Source: Euryarchaeota archaeon UBA169 (GTDB lineage Archaea > Thermoplasmatota > Poseidoniia > MGIII > CG-Epi1). Taken from it: a DNA stretch of 9,344 nt. Numbering within the stretch: position 1 is the stretch's first letter; every line of letters begins with the position of its first letter. Below, one piece after another: positions 1 to 6,104 of this stretch. The notes under the pieces were generated by a model. The model made no database searches and was not told where the DNA came from. It was given only the letters and a program-made list of their open reading frames with translations. Made by a program: the position numbers and the translations under genes. Location of the stretch: positions 1,007 to 10,350 of the forward strand of contig DAEH01000013.1 in assembly GCA_002497685.1 (NCBI GenBank), given 5' to 3'.

Positions 1-81
1 ATTTTTGGTCTCAGGTTCACTGTTCTTTTCGAGTTTCTGGCGAACAAGATTCCACAAATCTTTTTTTTCTTCCACTTCCAT
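1..81 (-). CDS. Partial CDS, N-terminus of unidentified protein
   Basis: An open frame begins with ATG at 81-79 and runs leftward off the window for 27 codons without a stop. The visible peptide starts MEVEEKKDLWNLVRQKLEK and is highly charged, probably helical, and has no signal peptide or membrane segment. The frame is closed upstream by a TAA at 105-103, so the ATG is the natural start. An AT-rich stretch about 20 bases upstream could serve as a TATA box. The gene would be divergent from the DUF6015-like gene. Too little is visible to name a family, and chance openness over 27 codons cannot be excluded. Confidence 0.5.
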   Translation of the reverse strand, partial: MEVEEKKDLWNLVRQKLEKNSEPETKN

Positions 82-167
82 TATTTTCTTAGTATCTATA
101 AATTATTGTTGGACCTACAACAGGTTAATATACGACCCATTATTTGGTACATAACTGAGGAATAATT
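82..167. promoter_or_regulatory. Divergent intergenic promoter region
   Basis: This 86-base spacer separates two divergent starts. It contains TATA-like stretches TATAAATTATT (97-107) and TTAATATA (125-132). For the rightward gene, the 97-107 box would place transcription start near 125-130 and give a leader of about 40 bases carrying the GAGG at 157-160. For the leftward partial gene, the complement of 97-107 lies about 20 bases before its ATG, consistent with a nearly leaderless transcript. Which box serves which gene is inference. Confidence 0.35.
157..160 (+). promoter_or_regulatory. Shine-Dalgarno site for the TTG-started small gene
   Basis: GAGG lies seven bases before the TTG at 168-170. 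It decides that start, because the next in-frame ATG is 21 codons further in and would remove the conserved-looking N-terminal LTTETLAAAI segment. The frame is closed just upstream by a TGA at 156-158. Confidence 0.5.
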
Positions 168-539
168 TTGGAAGTATTAACTACGGAAACATTGGCTGCG
201 GCAATTAATTACAGTCCAGAATACTCTCACATGGGAGATGATGAATCAAATTATCTTGCAGAACATATTTTAAATTTTTTTGGTTACAGTGATCGCATTA
301 TAGATAATGTCCTTCATCCTGAAGATAGAGATACGTTCTATATGTTAGAAGATGCTGGGTTAATGGAAACTGAGAGAGAGGAAACAACACTTTATGATGG
401 CCGTGAATGGAGAATACATTATTGGCTTCTAAAAGTAGCTGTAATCCAAAAGAGAAGAGATGCTGGCCCTAAATTTGCAGATGATGATTTAGAACCATCA
501 GTTTATGATGAAGTTCCTGAAGATATCTGGTCTCGATAA
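168..539 (+). CDS. Small archaeal protein resembling DUF6015
   Basis: A 123-residue soluble, acidic protein without signal peptide or membrane helices. The N-terminal LTTETLAAAI helix, the central NFFGYSDRIIDNVL and EDRDTFYMLEDAGL helices, and the segment TTLYDGREWRIHYW are typical, as I recall them, of the DUF6015 family found mainly in Thermoplasmatota-type archaea. No function is established for that family. The order of helices followed by a probable beta hairpin at about residues 70-85 resembles a winged-helix fold, which would fit a nucleic-acid or protein-binding role; this is inference. Translation starts at TTG 168 with a GAGG site. Its last 35 bases overlap the first possible start of the XPD-type helicase gene, so the two are probably cotranscribed and translationally coupled, hinting at a role connected with DNA repair. 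Confidence 0.8.
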   Translation: MEVLTTETLAAAINYSPEYSHMGDDESNYLAEHILNFFGYSDRIIDNVLHPEDRDTFYMLEDAGLMETEREETTLYDGREWRIHYWLLKVAVIQKRRDAGPKFADDDLEPSVYDEVPEDIWSR

Positions 540-2442
540 GTTGAAGTTACCTTATACCTTAAGAAGTAATCAGCAAGAAATAATAGACACCATTAAGAAA
601 GGTTTAGTTTCAAAAAATCATATAGTTATTGAGGCACCTACTGGTAGTGGTAAAACCTTCACATCTTTGGCCTCAGCTCTACCCTTTGTGCTAGACAATA
701 ATTTCAAAATAATTTATTGCGTTAGAACTAATTCCCAACAGGAGCAAGTAATAAGAGAGCTTAAAGAGTTTAAGAATTCAGGTAATAAAATTTCAGCAGT
801 TGCACTTCAAGGTAGACAGTCTATGTGTCCCCAGCAGAAGGATGACAATGAATTGGCTAAATCTAATTGGTCAGAGAAGTCAAAAATATGTAAAACACTG
901 AAAATGCAATCTAAATTAGGTGAAAATGGTTGTCCGTATTACAAGAAACTTTTACGTCCGAGAAAGAATTTAGTTCAAACTTGGCTATCAGAGGTTAATA
1001 GCGCCGAAGAATTTACGTTAAAAGCTGAGAATGACGGAGTATGTCCTTATGAGTTAAACAAATTATTACTCAAAGAGGCTCAAATAGTTATTGTACCTTA
1101 TGTATACTTTTTTGAGGACTTCATTCGCAAATACCTCCTCGGATGGATGAATACCTCAATAGATAAAGTAATTACGATTGTAGATGAAGCTCATAATTTA
1201 CCCGATTGGTCCAGGGAAGCTGCTTCTGAATCATTGAACGTAAAATCGCTGCGTAAAGCTTCAAAAGAATCAGATAAATTTGGATTATTAATGGGCGATG
1301 GCAGTCCACCTTCTTTCTTCTTAGATTTAGTTGAGTCAGCAATAAAATCTTTAGGAGAATTTCATATTTCAGATGGTGATGAAGAAGGACTTTTACCTTC
1401 ACATATAGTTTCTTTAGATTCAGAAGTCCCAACGTTTGAGACTGAAATGATGTCTCTCGGAAAAATGACACTCTATCGTCTGAAGCAACAATCTTCCGAT
1501 TTATCACAAATGGGTCAACTAATCCGGCAAACTTTGCTTGAAAAGGGAAAACGTCCTAGATCATATTTGGGTTCAGTAGGGGATTTTCTTTGTAGATGGT
1601 TAGATTCAATTGAAAGTCACAGCATAAGATTAGTTGGTAAAGGGCCATTAAGATTAGAAAAGGTGTGTTTAGATCCAAGAGTGATGACCAGTTTCTTGGA
1701 TGAAACTGCAGGAGTAGTTATGATGTCAGGTACATTGAGTCCATTAGGCATGTTCCGAGATTTAATAGGATTGAAGCCAGAATCAACACTTAAAAAGTTT
1801 GGTTCAGTTTTCCCTAAGAAAAACAAGTTAGTCCGTTATGTCAGTGATGTAAGTACTTCATATCGAGAATTGAACAACAATCCTAAGATTTGGATTCAAT
1901 TAATTGACAAACTAGAATCAATAATTGACAACTTTAGCGGTAATATTGCGCTGTTTTTCCCATCATATAAGATACTTGAATCAGCTTTAAATGAGATTAA
2001 ATTGTCAAAACCTATATACAAAGAGTATTCAGGAATGAATCAAGAAGAATTAATGAATACAGTTGAGAGTTTTAAATCAGATAGTGGTTCAATCTTAGCA
2101 GGAGTAATGGGAGGAAGACTTGCAGAAGGGATTGATTATCCCGATACTTCACTCGAAATGGCGATAATAGTAGGCATTCCTTATCCTGCACCAGGAGTCA
2201 GGCAGGAAGCTTTGCAGCATTATTTTGATGTTTGTTTTAATGGTAAGGGGTGGGAATATGCAGTAGAATCTCCAGCTTTACGAAAGATTCTTCAAGCAGC
2301 AGGAAGAGTTATTAGATCAGAAACAGATAAAGGCATGATTATCATCACAGATGGCAGAGCAGGTAAGTTCTCAGAGAATATCCCTGATTTAGAATTATCA
2401 AATAACATTATTAACGATGTTAAAGGTTTTTTTGAGGCCTAA
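505..2442 (+). CDS. XPD/Rad3-family Fe-S DNA helicase
   Basis: A superfamily 2 helicase of 645 residues, in the usual size range for archaeal XPD, expected to unwind DNA 5' to 3' using ATP in repair. Motifs in order: Walker A APTGSGKT (44-51, Lys50); four cysteines C108, C129, C143 and C180 that fit the Fe-S cluster domain; DEAH box (227-230); motif III MSGTLSP (407-413); and motif VI QAAGRVIRS (597-605, arginines 601 and 604). All are intact, so the enzyme looks active. The first start in frame is ATG 505 (a second ATG follows at 508), inside the upstream gene. Neither has a clear ribosome-binding site. A TTG at 541, one base after the upstream stop codon, is an alternative that would remove 12 residues and give MKLPYTLRSNQ, a natural N-terminus for this family. 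DinG-like helicases share this architecture, but the DEAH box and archaeal context favour XPD. Confidence 0.9.
   Translation: MMKFLKISGLDKLKLPYTLRSNQQEIIDTIKKGLVSKNHIVIEAPTGSGKTFTSLASALPFVLDNNFKIIYCVRTNSQQEQVIRELKEFKNSGNKISAVALQGRQSMCPQQKDDNELAKSNWSEKSKICKTLKMQSKLGENGCPYYKKLLRPRKNLVQTWLSEVNSAEEFTLKAENDGVCPYELNKLLLKEAQIVIVPYVYFFEDFIRKYLLGWMNTSIDKVITIVDEAHNLPDWSREAASESLNVKSLRKASKESDKFGLLMGDGSPPSFFLDLVESAIKSLGEFHISDGDEEGLLPSHIVSLDSEVPTFETEMMSLGKMTLYRLKQQSSDLSQMGQLIRQTLLEKGKRPRSYLGSVGDFLCRWLDSIESHSIRLVGKGPLRLEKVCLDPRVMTSFLDETAGVVMMSGTLSPLGMFRDLIGLKPESTLKKFGSVFPKKNKLVRYVSDVSTSYRELNNNPKIWIQLIDKLESIIDNFSGNIALFFPSYKILESALNEIKLSKPIYKEYSGMNQEELMNTVESFKSDSGSILAGVMGGRLAEGIDYPDTSLEMAIIVGIPYPAPGVRQEALQHYFDVCFNGKGWEYAVESPALRKILQAAGRVIRSETDKGMIIITDGRAGKFSENIPDLELSNNIINDVKGFFEA
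2427..2433 (+). terminator. Possible oligo-T terminator at the helicase gene end
   Basis: Seven consecutive T residues occur within the last codons of the helicase gene (two Phe codons), just before its stop at 2440. Archaeal RNA polymerase often terminates at T-runs without a hairpin. This one would separate the helicase transcript from the tRNA gene, but it lies inside coding sequence, so termination here would produce non-stop mRNA unless it occurs slightly downstream. Confidence 0.2.
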
Positions 2443-2452
2443 TTTAATTTAA
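2443..2452 (+). promoter_or_regulatory. Putative TATA box of the tRNA-Thr gene
   Basis: The AT-only stretch TTTAATTTAA is centred about 28 bases before the first base of the tRNA. That is the spacing expected for an archaeal TATA box driving a tRNA with almost no leader. It begins immediately after the helicase stop codon. Confidence 0.45.
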
Positions 2453-2475
2453 TGCAATATTATTGAACAGACAAT

Positions 2476-2552
2476 GCCACCGTGGCTTAGCTCGGTATAG
2501 CGACTGATTCGTAATCAGTAGGTCGGGGGTTCAAATCCCCCCGGTGGCTCCA
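2476..2552 (+). tRNA. tRNA-Thr (anticodon CGT), CCA encoded
   Basis: A complete cloverleaf can be drawn by eye. The acceptor stem GCCACCG (2476-2482) pairs with CGGTGGC (2542-2548). The D arm has a GCT/AGC stem with GG in the loop. The anticodon stem ACTGA/TCAGT (2503-2507 with 2515-2519) encloses TTCGTAA, placing CGT at 2510-2512, which reads codon ACG for threonine. The T stem is GGGGG/CCCCC around TTCAAAT. T2549 is the discriminator base, U as usual for archaeal tRNA-Thr, and CCA is encoded at 2550-2552. There is no intron. The gene is in the gap between two convergent protein genes and its 3' end is 2 bases from the pgk stop codon. Confidence 0.95.
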
Positions 2553-2560
2553 TTTTATTT
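2553..2560 (+). terminator. T-rich terminator of the tRNA gene
   Basis: TTTTATTT follows the encoded CCA directly, matching the short T-runs that end archaeal tRNA transcription. It overlaps the stop codon of the opposing pgk gene, so the same bases serve both strands. Confidence 0.35.
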
Positions 2561-3856
2561 ACTAAATAAATTCTTACTTCTTCTCATAGCTTCAAGAGCA
2601 GGCATTGTTTCTCCAGACATAAATGAGATACAAGCACCTCCGCCCGTTGAGATATGTTTAATTCCATTAGCAAGACCCATTTGATTAAATGCCATAGCAG
2701 TTTCACCACCACCAACTACAGTCATTCCTTTACTTTTTGATATCGCACTGAAAATTTCATTTGTTCCAGTTGCAAATTCAGAATCTTCAAAAACACCCAT
2801 GGGACCATTAGCAATGATAGTTCCAGCTTTCTCAATGATACTTATGTAGTTAACTAATGTGTCTATTCCAATATCAAATAAGGAATAATTTTTAGGTAAG
2901 TTATCAACATTAGTTCCATTTCTCTTTCCGTCAATATTTAACGCTACATCAGTTGGAAGTTGTATTCTCTCTTCATATTTATCAAGTAATTTTTTGGCTA
3001 AGTCTATAACATTATTATGGTCAGGTATTTGTTTCTGTATAAACTCAGTACTTGGTTTACCGATGTCCACGCCCGATGCGATCAAGAATATATTTGCAAC
3101 AACACCTCCAGTAAGGATTCTCTCAACTCCTTTCTCTAAGAAATTTTCAGCAATAGCTACAGAGTCTGCAGCTTTACTTCCACCTAATACGGCAATTCTA
3201 GGAGTTGGACCTGAACTTATTGCTTTTCCTAAAAAATCTAATTCTCGCTGCATGACTCTTCCAGCCAGTGCTGGCATGTTTTCTGTAAATCCAACAAGAG
3301 AGGGTTGACATCTATGTGATGCTGCAAAAGCATCGTTAATGAAGTAAGAAGCATGTGGTGAAAGTTTTTTTACCATTCCAGAATTCTTCTGAAGTTTGAA
3401 ATTATTGTCTGTAAATTGACTTAATTCTATTTCTTCTTTATCAAATCTAACATTATCTAATAAAATGATATCTCCATTTTTAAGATTTGAGATTTCTTTA
3501 ATAGCTTTGTCTCCATATAAATCATCAACAAATTTTACCTCTTTATTGATAATTTGGGACATTCTTTTTCCATGATTCTCTAAATTAACAAAATCTAATT
3601 TTCCAGGCCTTGATTGATGGGCTAAAACAATAACTCTGGCATTATTATCAGATAGTTCTTTTACTGTAGCTGAATGTCTTTTAATTCGAGTATCATCTAG
3701 TAAATCACCATTTTCAGGATTAATTGAAGAATTAATATCAATTCTTAATATTACATTTTGGCCGCTTAAGTCGTAATCATCCATAGTTAGGAAACTTCGA
3801 TCTTCCAGACTATCGAATTCACCATCAACAGTTACATAATTACTGTCTTGAGCCAC
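2555..3856 (-). CDS. pgk: Phosphoglycerate kinase (archaeal type)
   Basis: Interconverts 1,3-bisphosphoglycerate/ADP and 3-phosphoglycerate/ATP in cytosolic glycolysis and gluconeogenesis. Landmarks: RIDIN (38-42) and DDTRI with Arg57 for substrate binding; AHQSRPG (79-85), an archaeal form of the HLGRP motif; LDNVRF (133-138); NDAFAASHR (174-182); GGSK (225-228, nucleotide-site Lys228); GPMGVFE (351-357); GGGET (382-386); and STGGGA (403-408). Both lobes are complete. Where human PGK has Lys219, this protein has Ser232, probably an archaeal variant. The frame opens at GTG 3856 and gives 433 residues. About 20 residues precede the point where archaeal enzymes usually begin (near SFLTMDDYDL), and ATG 3784 (residue 25) is the alternative. 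Neither start has a clear ribosome-binding site. The gene follows rfcS by 34 bases with no visible promoter between, so cotranscription is likely. Confidence 0.95.
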   Translation of the reverse strand: MAQDSNYVTVDGEFDSLEDRSFLTMDDYDLSGQNVILRIDINSSINPENGDLLDDTRIKRHSATVKELSDNNARVIVLAHQSRPGKLDFVNLENHGKRMSQIINKEVKFVDDLYGDKAIKEISNLKNGDIILLDNVRFDKEEIELSQFTDNNFKLQKNSGMVKKLSPHASYFINDAFAASHRCQPSLVGFTENMPALAGRVMQRELDFLGKAISSGPTPRIAVLGGSKAADSVAIAENFLEKGVERILTGGVVANIFLIASGVDIGKPSTEFIQKQIPDHNNVIDLAKKLLDKYEERIQLPTDVALNIDGKRNGTNVDNLPKNYSLFDIGIDTLVNYISIIEKAGTIIANGPMGVFEDSEFATGTNEIFSAISKSKGMTVVGGGETAMAFNQMGLANGIKHISTGGGACISFMSGETMPALEAMRRSKNLFSK

Positions 3857-3890
3857 AACTTGTGAAGGGGGTCTTTCAAAACCTTTTTGT

Positions 3891-4856
3891 CTATGTTTTG
3901 CTTAAATTTCTACCTAAAATGGCAAAACTAGCAACTACAGCTTCAATTTGTATCCTTGAATTGGCACCTTCAGATAATCTGAAATCAGCCTCAGCCAACT
4001 TCTCAATCATCAAAACTTTTACGTTATCTTGAATATCCAAATCTCTAACTGTTCGGTGCATTTGTCTCAATACATCTTCACCAGCTAAACCGTACGTTAT
4101 TTGCAAAGTGTCAAGTTTCTCTCTAGCTGTTGAGAAATTACCAGATAATGCAGATTCGAGGGCTTCTTTAACTTCCTCAGGCCTAGCTGCCGCTACAGCT
4201 TGGTAAACAACATCAGAAGTTACATCAGTCTTAGCTGCAGCAGCCATTTGTAATCCATTAATTGCTCTTCTAAGATCGCCTTGTGCTAAATATGTAAGAG
4301 ATTCAAATCCATCTTTTGTAACATTTACATTTTCTTTTGCAGCTACAAATTTAAGGTACTTTTCTAAATCTTCCGCTTTTATTGGTCGGAATCTAAAGAC
4401 TGCACAACGAGATTGAATAGGGTCAATAATTTTCGAGGAATAGTTACATGACATTACGAATCTACAAGTTCTAGAATATTTCTCCATTGTTCTTCTCAAA
4501 GCAGCTTGTGCAGCTCCAGTTAAGGCATCAGCTTCATCTAGGAAAATTATCTTAAATCCTTTTTCACCTAAAGGTGCAGTACGAGCAAATTCCTTAATTT
4601 TTCCTCTAACAACATCAATTCCTCTTTCATCAGAGGCATTTAATTCATGTAAATTATGTTTCCATAATTCTCCAAACATTTCTCTTGCCAAAGCTAGTGC
4701 ACTAGTTGTTTTCCCTATTCCAGCAGGGCCAGCAAATAGTAGATGTGGCATGGAACTTTCCTTCACATAATTTTTCAATCTACTTGTTACAGCTTCTTGA
4801 CCAACGACTTCAGAGAGGTTGTTTGGCCTGTATTTTTCAATCCAAATCTGTTCCAT
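3891..4856 (-). CDS. rfcS: Replication factor C small subunit (clamp loader)
   Basis: An AAA+ ATPase of 321 residues, the normal length for archaeal RfcS, which with RfcL opens the PCNA ring and loads it on primer-template DNA. The protein begins MEQIWIEKYRP, the usual N-terminus. Walker A is GPAGIGKT (43-50), NASDERG follows at 73-79, Walker B with the DEAD box is at about 104-110 (IIFLDEAD), sensor 1 is around Asn138, and the SRC motif carrying the arginine finger is at 149-151. The C-terminal part after about residue 230 is the helical oligomerisation collar. No intein interrupts it, although archaeal rfcS genes often carry one. It starts at ATG 4856 with no ribosome-binding site but a TATA box about 24 bases upstream, pointing to a leaderless mRNA. 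It probably heads a transcript that continues into pgk. Confidence 0.96.
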   Translation of the reverse strand: MEQIWIEKYRPNNLSEVVGQEAVTSRLKNYVKESSMPHLLFAGPAGIGKTTSALALAREMFGELWKHNLHELNASDERGIDVVRGKIKEFARTAPLGEKGFKIIFLDEADALTGAAQAALRRTMEKYSRTCRFVMSCNYSSKIIDPIQSRCAVFRFRPIKAEDLEKYLKFVAAKENVNVTKDGFESLTYLAQGDLRRAINGLQMAAAAKTDVTSDVVYQAVAAARPEEVKEALESALSGNFSTAREKLDTLQITYGLAGEDVLRQMHRTVRDLDIQDNVKVLMIEKLAEADFRLSEGANSRIQIEAVVASFAILGRNLSKT

Positions 4857-4875
4857 TATAACCCAGCAGCACGTT

Positions 4876-4884
4876 CTATATTTG
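4876..4884 (-). promoter_or_regulatory. Putative TATA box of rfcS
   Basis: Read on the minus strand, CAAATATAG is centred about 24 bases upstream of the rfcS ATG at 4856. This spacing would make transcription begin at or next to the start codon, matching the absence of a Shine-Dalgarno sequence. A second minus-strand TATA stretch (ATATATATG, near 4909-4917) would give a 30-base leader instead. Confidence 0.45.
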
Positions 4885-4906
4885 GATTAACCCCTATAAT
4901 GTAAAA

Positions 4907-4915
4907 CATATATAT
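4907..4915 (+). promoter_or_regulatory. Putative TATA box of the glutaryl-CoA dehydrogenase gene
   Basis: CATATATAT is centred about 26 bases before the ATG at 4937, the classic archaeal TATA-to-start distance. The leader would be absent or a few bases long. No Shine-Dalgarno motif is seen in the CTTTACTAAATACAAACTA that precedes the ATG, which supports leaderless translation. Confidence 0.55.
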
Positions 4916-4936
4916 CCCTTTACTAAATACAAACTA

Positions 4937-6103
4937 ATGTCAAAATATGAAGGTGTAGATTTTTATAATTTAGATCAGCATTTAACTGAAGAAGAGTTAA
5001 TGGTACGAGATTTGGTGCGAGATTGGGTAGATGAAGAAGTTCTGCCAATTATTGAAGATTATTATACAAAAGGTACATTTCCTATGGAATTAATACCAAA
5101 GATTGGTGAAATGGGATTATTTGGTTGCAATTTAGCAGGTTATGAATGCGCAGGCTTGTCAAATGTAGCATACGGTGTCATCTGCCAAGAATTGGAAAGA
5201 GGAGATTCAGCAATTAGAAGTTGTGTATCAGTTCAAGGGTCGTTGTCTATGTATCCTATTCATGCTTTTGGAACTGAAGAGCAGAAAAACAAGTATTTGC
5301 CAGGAATGGCTAAAGGTGAATTAATCGGTTGTTTTGGACTAACTGAACCAGATCATGGATCGGATCCTGCAGGCATGGAAACAAAAGCTGTAGAAGATGG
5401 AGATTATTATGTCCTTAATGGGGCTAAAATGTGGATTACAAATGGAACCATTGCAGATTTAGCAATTGTTTGGGCTAAATTAGATGGTAAAATTAGAGGA
5501 TTCATTGTTGAAAAAGGAGATAAAGGATTTACTGCGCCAGAAATGAAAGGTAAGCATTCATTGAGGGCTTCAATAACCAGTGAATTAGTATTCCAGGATT
5601 GTAAAATACCAAAAGATAGATTATTGCCTAATGTTCAAGGTATCAAAGGGCCTCTAAGTTGTCTAACACAGGCACGTTTCGGTATTGCTTGGGGTTCATT
5701 GGGTGCTGCAATGGGTTGCTTCCACTCCTCCGTTGATTATGCTAAGTCAAGAATTATGTTCAAAAAGCCAATAGCTAGTTTTCAATTAGTTCAGAATAAG
5801 TTGGCTTGGATGCTTCGAGAAATAACGAAGGGGCAGTTACTTGCATACCATTTAGGCAGATCAAAAGATAAGGGAGAAGCTACACCTGAAATGGTTTCAT
5901 TAGGTAAAATGAATAATGTAGACATTGCATTACAAATTGCTAGGACTTCAAGAGACATACATGGTGCTAATGGTATTTTGAATGAATACCCTATAATGAG
6001 GCATATGGCTAACTTGGAAAGTGTGTATACTTATGAAGGAACACATGATATCCACAATTTAATTTTGGGTAGATGGATAACTGGCCTTCAAGCTTTTGAA
6101 TAA
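4937..6103 (+). CDS. gcdH: Glutaryl-CoA dehydrogenase
   Basis: An FAD-dependent acyl-CoA dehydrogenase of 388 residues that oxidatively decarboxylates glutaryl-CoA to crotonyl-CoA and CO2 in lysine/tryptophan-type degradation, passing electrons to an ETF. Specificity over general acyl-CoA dehydrogenases is supported by RSCVSVQ (94-100), which places Arg94 and Ser98 where the human enzyme binds the glutaryl carboxylate. Further family landmarks are GCFGLTEPDHGSDP (131-144), the FAD-site segment KMWITNG (164-170), RDIHGANGI (339-347), and YEGTHDIH (366-373) with the catalytic base Glu367. The protein appears complete, with no targeting peptide, as expected for a prokaryote. No ETF, CoA-transferase or lysine-pathway genes are in the window, so its pathway is unsupported by neighbours. 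The gene ends one base before the stop codon of the convergent lamin-tail gene. Close to human in the active site, so lateral origin from bacteria is possible. Confidence 0.92.
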   Translation: MSKYEGVDFYNLDQHLTEEELMVRDLVRDWVDEEVLPIIEDYYTKGTFPMELIPKIGEMGLFGCNLAGYECAGLSNVAYGVICQELERGDSAIRSCVSVQGSLSMYPIHAFGTEEQKNKYLPGMAKGELIGCFGLTEPDHGSDPAGMETKAVEDGDYYVLNGAKMWITNGTIADLAIVWAKLDGKIRGFIVEKGDKGFTAPEMKGKHSLRASITSELVFQDCKIPKDRLLPNVQGIKGPLSCLTQARFGIAWGSLGAAMGCFHSSVDYAKSRIMFKKPIASFQLVQNKLAWMLREITKGQLLAYHLGRSKDKGEATPEMVSLGKMNNVDIALQIARTSRDIHGANGILNEYPIMRHMANLESVYTYEGTHDIHNLILGRWITGLQAFE

Positions 6104-6104
6104 T

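Noticed and set aside
1172..1507. Minus-strand open frame of 111 codons opposite the helicase gene
   Set aside because: It is antisense to a gene with intact motifs, its translation is low-complexity and unlike any family, and it has no start signals.
1617..1826. Minus-strand open frame of 69 codons opposite the helicase gene
   Set aside because: Shadow of the conserved motif III region on the other strand; no support of its own.
2476..2552. tRNA 3' end as an integration (att) site
   Set aside because: No second copy of the tRNA 3' end and no integrase gene were seen in the window; the neighbours are housekeeping genes.
2994..3308. Plus-strand open frame of 104 codons opposite pgk
   Set aside because: Lies entirely within the well-conserved pgk coding sequence; compositional shadow.
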